This document shows positions 57,649 through 64,000 of a DNA stretch of 64,000 bases, piece by piece. The position numbers were made by a program, and so were the translations under genes. Source of the DNA: Silene latifolia (lineage: Eukaryota > Streptophyta > Magnoliopsida > Caryophyllales > Caryophyllaceae); contig NC_133536.1 of assembly GCF_048544455.1 (NCBI RefSeq), forward strand, positions 199,085,325-199,149,324, written 5' to 3'. The number at the start of each line of letters is the position of its first letter. Positions within the stretch are counted from its first letter, which is position 1. The notes below the pieces were generated by a model. It did not search any database. It was not told the DNA's origin and saw only the letters and a program-made list of their open reading frames with translations.

Positions 57649-58183
57649 GGACTATTTCCACTTTGATGCCATGAGGCTTAGCCAAATTTCACTTTAGTCC
57701 CCCGAGATTTGCATAATTCCACTTTAGTGCCTTGAAATTTTGACTACTTTTCACTTTAATGACTGGCCTATTCATAACATTCTTAGTATTTTATACTCCC
57801 TCCATTCATCTTTTATCTTCCCACTTCTCTAATATATGTGGGGTGGGGAGTATTTTATTGAAATGGGAAGATAAAAGATGAATGGAGGGAGTATTAAAAA
57901 AATATTTTGAACATAAAGTCATTTTTTTTTGCAATATTATGTTGATTATACTGTTTTGTATGCAGTTTAATATCCAATTTTGCAATTTATTTTACTGAAA
58001 ATGTAATTAAGATAAAGTTAACTATTGAATTTTTTAGGTCACCAAAATAAAATTTTATTCAAAACTCAGGTTACCAAAGTGGGAAGTAGTCGAAACCTCA
58101 GGACACCAAAGTGGAATTATGCAAATCTCAGGGCACTAAAGTGGAATTAACCCGAACCTCAGGGACCAAAATGAAAATTTTCC
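57649..58183. mobile_element. Foldback element with nested MITE
   Basis: Left arm (ttccactttagtgccttgaa, ttgcataattccacttta) pairs with the right arm (taaagtggaattatgcaaat and so on), arms of about 130 bp. Ends gg/cc lie in A-runs that may be the target duplication. A Stowaway sits at 57796-57891. MULE-like by structure. Confidence 0.6.
57796..57891. mobile_element. Short Stowaway-like MITE
   Basis: 96-bp hairpin ctccctccattcatctttta ... taaaagatgaatggagggag with TA on both sides. Nested in 57649-58183. Confidence 0.88.
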
Positions 58184-59727
58184 AAAAAAAAAAAAACTAT
58201 GAAAAGCTACTGTAAAAACTATTGCACTTTTAAATATAAAATCAGTGCATTACAAAGAAATAAGTCTAATAACCAGCCATATGCAAACCGCGGTAAATAA
58301 TTAAGTGAATAAAAACACACAGATGAATTGGAATATAATTTAGAAAGTAATAATTGATGTAACCGCATAATTTTGTATATTTGGCAGTTCAATACATTTT
58401 TAACGTCTATTATGGATTTGATATGAATTTGAAACCAGTTTGAAGAAAAAATTCGGTGATATAATAGTAGATTATATATAGTTCTCACAATTTTTCTATA
58501 TATTTATCGTGCACTGATTTATTCGTAGTTATCTGGTTCTTGGATTATTAATCCCACATAAAATCATAGTTCTTGACTTTGTCATTTGTATTTAATTTTT
58601 TGGCTCATTTGACAAAATTGATATGAGACTTATTTAATATTTTTAAATCGTAGCTCAAAATTTTTATTCTTATGTGAATATTATTGGTAATCTAATCATA
58701 CACATTTGATACGTTATAGAAAATTAGAGTTAAAACTATTTCATGTCATTGTTGAAGTTGTTTATTTCTAATATTGTCATTATAGAATTTTTCTCTGCCA
58801 AATGCTAAGTAAATGTTAATCTTTACTTTTTTTTTTCTATTATGACATGTTACTTTTTCCTAAAATATTTTTAAAAAAAATAAAAATCAGTTTTTTCCTA
58901 AGGTTTTTGTAACACAATTACGGGTTTGGTTATAATTAACAACTCGTGTAAATCTTTTAATATTCAAAAAATTTTTTAAATAACATTATCTTTGTTACTA
59001 CATGAGTTTTACGAAGTAGTTGAAATCGAACAACTTAAATTTTTGACAATATTTTATATTTGTAAGAAATTAGGATCTCTTTTTTTTCCTCACAAAGATT
59101 AATTATATGTTCATAAAATATATAATTTTAACACTTTTATACGTTTATTATATGAATTTTTTTTTTTTTGCGTTATAAAAGTTTCTAAAATAAATATTCT
59201 TTATAAAATCATTTTTCTATTATTATTTTGAGTAAAGAATAATCGATAAATTATTAGATTCACTTCTATTAGTATTATTTTTGTCATAAATTATTAGATT
59301 TACTTCTATTAGGATTACTTTCTTATAAATTATTAGATCTATTTTGATTAGGATAATTTTCTCATAAATTTTTAATAGGAAAAAAGCTAGATCTACACTT
59401 ATTAGGATTTCTAAAAAAGTTGGACTCTCTAATATCGCTCGAAAAGTTCCTGCTTTATATATATGTATTGATTTAAAAAACATAAGTTAAAATGTCACAA
59501 TTTACATAAAATGTTGCAATTTAGTTATATTCAACGAGTCTAACATGTCAAATACCTTTAATACAATTTTAATAAAATACGGTTGTATATTATCTGATAT
59601 TCAAATCTAATATTTATCAAATATTCGAATTTGCAAATATGGACTATTTATCTTGTGACGGTATTGAATACTTAATCACGCTCAATTATATGTCCATGTA
59701 TTTAATGATAGCGCTTGCTATTACGAT
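58184..59727. other. AT-rich stretch, no gene seen
   Basis: Includes four short tandem-like copies of attattagat-t (59245-59360). Frames of 89 and 86 codons on minus lack motifs. Probably the body of the Helitron-like element ending at 59759. Confidence 0.4.
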
Positions 59728-59759
59728 CCGTGCATTTTTTGCACGAGTATAAAACTAGT
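59728..59759 (+). other. Helitron-like 3' terminus
   Basis: Hairpin cgtgc-atttttt-gcacg (59729-59745), 9 bases, then CTAGT (59755-59759) followed by T. Fits the 3' end of a plus-oriented Helitron. The 5' end is not identified. Confidence 0.5.
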
Positions 59760-59774
59760 TGGTTAGAATAATAT

Positions 59775-60030
59775 ATTCCCTCCATTTAATAACACTCTAC
59801 CACTTTATTTTTTCATGTTTGCCAACGCATATTTTATGCGGTAATTATTGTTAGCTACGTATTTGCCAAAATTATAAAAGTTAAATATTTTTAATGTACT
59901 CGTAAAGATGAATCAAACAAGATCACACTTGAATATATTTTCAGTTATGTATTGAGAAAAAATCGAAACTAAATGTTCATTTATAAATAGTGTAGAAAAT
60001 AGAAAGTGATAGAGTGGAGTTGAACGGATG
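59775..60030. mobile_element. Degraded Stowaway-type MITE
   Basis: ttccctccatttaataacac tctaccacttt pairs with aaagtgatagagtggagttgaacggatg. Ends are imperfect and TA duplication unclear. Confidence 0.5.
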
Positions 60031-60626
60031 ATGTACTTAACATTCATTTGCCATCCGGCCCCACATATTCAGGCGATTTGGGACCTGTTGGGCCATTTGG
60101 CCTTTTAGTCTTTTACCGGTCAACTAATGATTACTTATTTTGTATTATAAAGTAGAACTGGACTTGTCAAACGGGTCAGGCGGCGTGTTATAGGTTCAAT
60201 CATTTTGAGATCGGAGGAAATACGCGTTGGGTCTATTTCAGATTTATAATGGTCGGATTTATATGGGTTTGAAGTTGGCCAATTAGGTAGAATTGACCAA
60301 ATTATATCCAATTTGAAACAACCTTTTACAATTGGTTTGAAATTTAACTCGGCATAAATAGAAGTATGATCGACAAAATAATCGACAACAATCTGCTTCA
60401 TTTAAGCTGACCAGGGATGATCAGTAACTCGGGGCCGCCCTTTTACCGGTTCACCTGAACCGCCCCCCCAAAAAAATGACTCGGCCCAAAAAATGATCTT
60501 AACTCAACGAAACAAACCAATATTTACACTTACAGGGTTCTTCGAAATCTAGGAAGAATAATGAACTAGCAAAGCGCCCATTCACCAATCGAAGATAAGT
60601 ATACATGTCATTGCCATTTCATTCTT
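60031..60626. other. No gene seen
   Basis: Mixed sequence with an 88-codon minus frame (60135-60401) lacking motifs. Pieces like cggttcacctgaaccgcc look repeat-derived. Confidence 0.4.
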
Positions 60627-60999
60627 GGATTATTTCATAACAATAATCCATCATATTGGTGGTTTGCAATAATCACTCTATCCTATCAATAATCCCTATT
60701 ACATCCAACCTAAGCACCATACCTTCTAATAACAAACCAGTTGATTATTTTTTGAAGTTTATGTTGGAATATTTGATAGTTTTTGGACAACCTAGCTGGT
60801 ATATGTGAAGTTTATGTGTAATATTTTCAAGTGATGAGTCAAGAACTTGGTTTATTTGATACACATAAACATCACAAAATATTAGCTAGTTCGTTATTAG
60901 AAGGTATGGTGTTTAGGTTGGATTTAATTGAGATTATTATTAGGATAGAGTGATTATTGCAGACCACCGATAAGATGGATTATTGTTATGAAATAACCC
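60627..60999. mobile_element. Inverted-repeat element with long arms
   Basis: ggattatttcataacaataa at 60627 pairs with ttattgttatgaaataaccc ending 60999; arms extend about 110 bp, through ataatcactctatcctat and accataccttctaataac. No transposase; the target duplication is uncertain. Confidence 0.65.
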
Positions 61000-61100
61000 T
61001 AAATTCTTTCTTGTATTTACATGCATGCATACAGAACGAAGATGATATAGGAAGGCTTATTCTTAGGATGCAATTTCCTATACTTAGATAAAACTCGAAT

Positions 61101-62544
61101 TGATATGTCCATTTTATATATAATTTTACCCCCTATTTTAGCTCTGTTTTACATGTCATTTACACTAATGTTAATGATTTAATGAACTAATTCCGTGTTC
61201 TAGTTGTGTTTGCTTGTTTTCATTGTGTTTTGTAGGAAATTAAGCTTTTAGTAGCTTCGTCCCGTCAAAGTAGCTAGCACACGAGTTCACGAGGCTGAAA
61301 AGACTAAGCATGACCTCAGAAGGGTATTTTGGTGATTTCCAAGCCCGAGTAAAAATTATGGAGCTTGGGTTGATGAACAAATGAAGAAATGAATTTGGCC
61401 CAAGCAAAAGTCCAAGCCAAGCAAATAGAAAAGTCAAGCTTAGTGATGCTCTTAGAATGCCCAAATATGCAATTAACCGGGTGAATTAAGGGGCATTAAT
61501 CATAAATTTTGGATCCTCTTTGCATTTAATCAAGAGTTTAAGGAGATAAACTGGAAAACTCACGACCCCGATCGTGGTAGTCTGTCCCCGATCGGGGCTG
61601 CCTTGCCCTATGAATTTTACGTTATGCCCCTATTTTACTATAAATAGGGGCCTTAGTCCGTCATTAGGGGATATCTTTTTACCATCTTTTTACACTCTAT
61701 TATACTCTTAGCAACACAAAATTCTCTTAAGTTTCATATTAGTTTACATATTGTTAAGCATTCCCTTTTGTTAAACAATTTACATTAAACATTTGGTTCT
61801 TTATAATACAAGTTCTTATTCAAGTAATTTGGGTTTCATATTGTGATATTATTATTCAAGCTCCAAGTTCTCTTGTTACGGTATTTATATTTCTTGTTTA
61901 TTTCGTTATTTTAATCTTCATTATCGTTATTTTATAACATACATTATATTATTAGCATTAGCATTAGCATTATTAGTTTGTTTTACATTTTATTATCAAG
62001 TACTATCAATATTAGTTTATTTCATAGCATTTATATATTACATTACTCATCTTTAACATTTTTACTTATTTCATTTATTATCAATATTTAGTTTAATCAT
62101 AATTTATAATATTTCGTTTAGTTATATTTCCAATATAATCATGTTTATCATTTCATTCATTGTTATTAGTTTTATTTCCATCATGAGTGAGTAGTTTCAT
62201 ATGTCTAGGGATTAGGGAAGCCATGCATAAATAGTTCTTGTAATTGTTAGAATTAGGATACTATAATATCAATAAATTGTTTCTATCACATGTTTGCATC
62301 ATTTTGATTAATCTTTGGCCATAATCATTGATTAAGTTTGTTGATTCATTCTATAAGTCGAGAGGCACGGAATTGAATTAGACTAAACATGTGTTAGTAG
62401 GACGACCTAGTCATAACAAGAGTTCTCTAGGACCCGATCTATGGTTGACAATAAGACCGATCTATGTGATTTATGAGCGAGCGTCAGTGTCATGCCGTAT
62501 AAAATTTGCAATCAATTAAACATGACTAAGCTTAATGTACTAAC
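61101..62544 (+). repeat. 5' LTR (and possible leader) of a truncated Athila/Tat-type element
   Basis: Begins TGATATGTCCATTTTATATA in the style of Athila LTRs, has a TATA box (61640-61648) and long AT-rich R/U5. No primer site is found before the protease frame at 62545, so the end of the LTR, the leader and gag were deleted. The boundary is not resolved. It also carries a cccgatcg-type duplicated block (cgaccccgatcg, ccccgatcgggg) near 61562-61592. Confidence 0.5.
61640..61648 (+). promoter_or_regulatory. LTR TATA box
   Basis: tataaatag inside ctataaataggggcc, the expected LTR promoter layout. The transcription start is probably about 30 bases on. Confidence 0.55.
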
Positions 62545-63324
62545 ATGACTATTCAATTGGCTGACAGGTCTATTAAGCACCTTATGGGTATCTTAGAAGA
62601 TGTGCCAGTTCGAATGGGGAAATTTTTCATTCCAGTCGACTTTGTAGTGATAGATATAGCTGAAGATTCTCTTATTCCTATTATTCTAGGACGACCATTC
62701 TTGCATAAAGCAGGGGCAGTTATAGATATTAGGCATGGGAGTCTTACGTTCAACATTGGAGATGATACTATCACTTTTGGTCTTGACAAAGCATCACGTC
62801 TTCCTGATTCAAAAGCTTCTTGTCATATGATTAATTCTCTTTATCCTACTATTCATGATTCCTTTGCTTATTGTTTTGACATGAATCCATCTGACGCCCT
62901 TGCTGTTGCGTCATATCCATGGAGAAAAGAGGTGGATGAAATAGAGAAGATATATGGAGATGAGCCTCCTCCTGAGATGGTTTATAGCTATGATGAGAGT
63001 GTCGACTTGGAAGCCGAGTTGGATGTTTTGGAAGCTAAGATTTTCAGAGAGGAGCCAATCAAAGTTTTTGATGAAGCTCCTATGACGGATGAAGTTCCCC
63101 ATCTCCTTCCAAGTGATGATGACTTGCAAAATGATGAACATTGCTCATATTTTATATTAGACTTTGAGTTTGATGAGCAAGAACTTAATTCGTCATTTAT
63201 TTTCTTTGCTTGGACTATTTATTGGTGCTACTTATGCTCGTGTGTAGCACATGCACTACTTTTTGATTTATTGTTACGAGCTTTAGGTTGTATTGATTGT
63301 GGTTTGTGTTTGCATTTGTTTTAA
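62545..63324 (+). pseudogene. Truncated Athila-type aspartic protease with acidic tail
   Basis: QLADRSIKHLMGILEDVPVR, KFFIPVDFVVIDI and PIILGRPFLHKAGAVIDIRH match the C-terminal half of the protease domain in the Athila element (LADRSVKFPLGVVEDV, PIILGRP). The catalytic DLGAS loop is missing because the 5' side is deleted. An acidic region follows (YDESVDLEAELDVLEA). The frame ends in a hydrophobic stretch FIFFAWTIYWCYLCSCVAHA that is likely read-through of noncoding sequence. The start ATG is an artefact of the deletion junction. Confidence 0.7.
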
Positions 63325-63350
63325 ATGCAGAATTTGTGCTCGCCAGATGA

Positions 63351-63386
63351 GTACTCGATCGAGTACTGGCAGGCTCGATCGAGTAC
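63351..63386 (+). repeat. Pair of CGATCGAG palindromes
   Basis: gtactcgatcgagtac (63351-63366) and gctcgatcgagtac (63373-63386), the same palindrome seen in the Tekay-type LTRs at 22522-22617 and 25123-25180. Confidence 0.85.
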
Positions 63387-64000
63387 CCAAGCTTTTTGGG
63401 TCAGAAACATAACCCGACGTTGATAGGAATTGCGCGGTTGATTATTTCACCCCTATTTTTGCAGCTGGTTTGGGGGAACTCATACGCTCTTACCCGATAT
63501 TTTCTTCCCTTGTATCTACTTTTATTGTATTATCTCTATTTCTTTTCCATTCTTTTTGTTAGATGTGTCCTTTAGGTTGCTGGAAATTTTTGTGTGATTG
63601 TTATGCTGTAGGCGCCACAATAAGGACATTGTGACATGTAGGTTTGGGGGAGGAGTTTATTTATGTTGTGTGCATTTAAATAAAAAATTCCATAAAAACT
63701 AAAAAGTTTATAAAATACAAAAACATGTTTTTCCTTTGTTTTAGGTCGAGTCTTGGTGAATTAGTTAACAATGATGTTAAATTGCATTGTTTTTGCATTT
63801 GAATCTCATTTAGTTGTTCATGTACATTGTTTTGACCCGTTATTCATGGAAACAAAGCTCATAATTCAAGTCTTGACCGTATTTGACATGCCTCATGCTA
63901 ATTAGATTTGACAAAATTATGTTGGTAAACTACTTAAATTCTGAGGTCTATAGAGCTTCTTAGGCCAGGAACATCAATAAACTAGTCTCATTTGTCAATT
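63387..64000 (+). other. Non-coding 3' part of the truncated element
   Basis: T-rich, no coding. aggtttgggggaggag (63641-63656) is purine-rich like a tract before an LTR, but no LTR copy follows in the window. The element continues past the right edge. Confidence 0.4.

Noticed and set aside
62545..63324. Membrane-anchored host protein
   Set aside because: The first half is the C-terminal part of a retrotransposon aspartic protease; the hydrophobic end is read-through of T-rich DNA.

Overview
This window is nuclear DNA from a flowering plant. It is AT-rich and intron-bearing, with no bacterial operons, rRNA or CRISPR, and it is packed with plant transposable elements: Athila, Tat and Tekay LTR retrotransposons, CACTA, Mutator-like elements (MULEs), Stowaway and PIF/Harbinger MITEs, SINEs and Helitron ends. 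The only near-intact host gene is a plant-type carboxylesterase. The Retand-like Tat element and the repeat style suggest a eudicot, possibly Caryophyllales such as Silene; that placement is a guess.

Layout. Positions 1-4194 hold MITEs, a Helitron-like element, an 861-bp foldback MULE (2323-3183) and a SINE. Positions 4195-21815 are one very large inverted repeat. Its left arm is 4195-5835. Its right arm was split by a 10.8-kb Athila retrotransposon (6280-17123, target duplication acacc) and by further insertions (18071-20720). Positions 21816-26470 hold two truncated Tekay-type elements, seen as a 3' LTR and then a 5' LTR. Positions 27236-29330 are an exon of an unrecognised gene split by a polyadenylated retroposon. 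Positions 29961-33765 are a non-autonomous CACTA element. Small DNA elements follow up to 36191.

Positions 36201-55734 are the most informative part. Two tandem carboxylesterase copies have been broken by insertions. The upstream copy survives as two degenerate fragments (36201-36381 and 52668-52810) on either side of a 16.3-kb non-autonomous LTR retrotransposon. The 5' LTR of that element was itself hit by a minus-strand Tat/Retand-like element (36402-44521) and by a MULE carrying transposase and plant-mobile-domain remnants (44780-48114). The downstream copy has an intact catalytic domain (54748-55734). Its signal-peptide segment was interrupted by a Pack-MULE carrying two host gene fragments (53075-54322, 9-bp target duplication) and by a PIF/Harbinger MITE (54358-54744, TTA duplication). 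Removing both insertions in reading restores one frame from an ATG at 53038. The present first ATG lies inside the MITE terminal repeat.

Positions 55735-61080 are AT-rich with Helitron termini, a foldback MULE containing a nested Stowaway, and another inverted-repeat element. Positions 61101-64000 are the start of another Athila/Tat-type element that has lost its primer site and gag and runs off the window.

All calls come from reading motifs, target-site duplications and repeat pairs. No database search was possible, so family names rest on recognised motifs.
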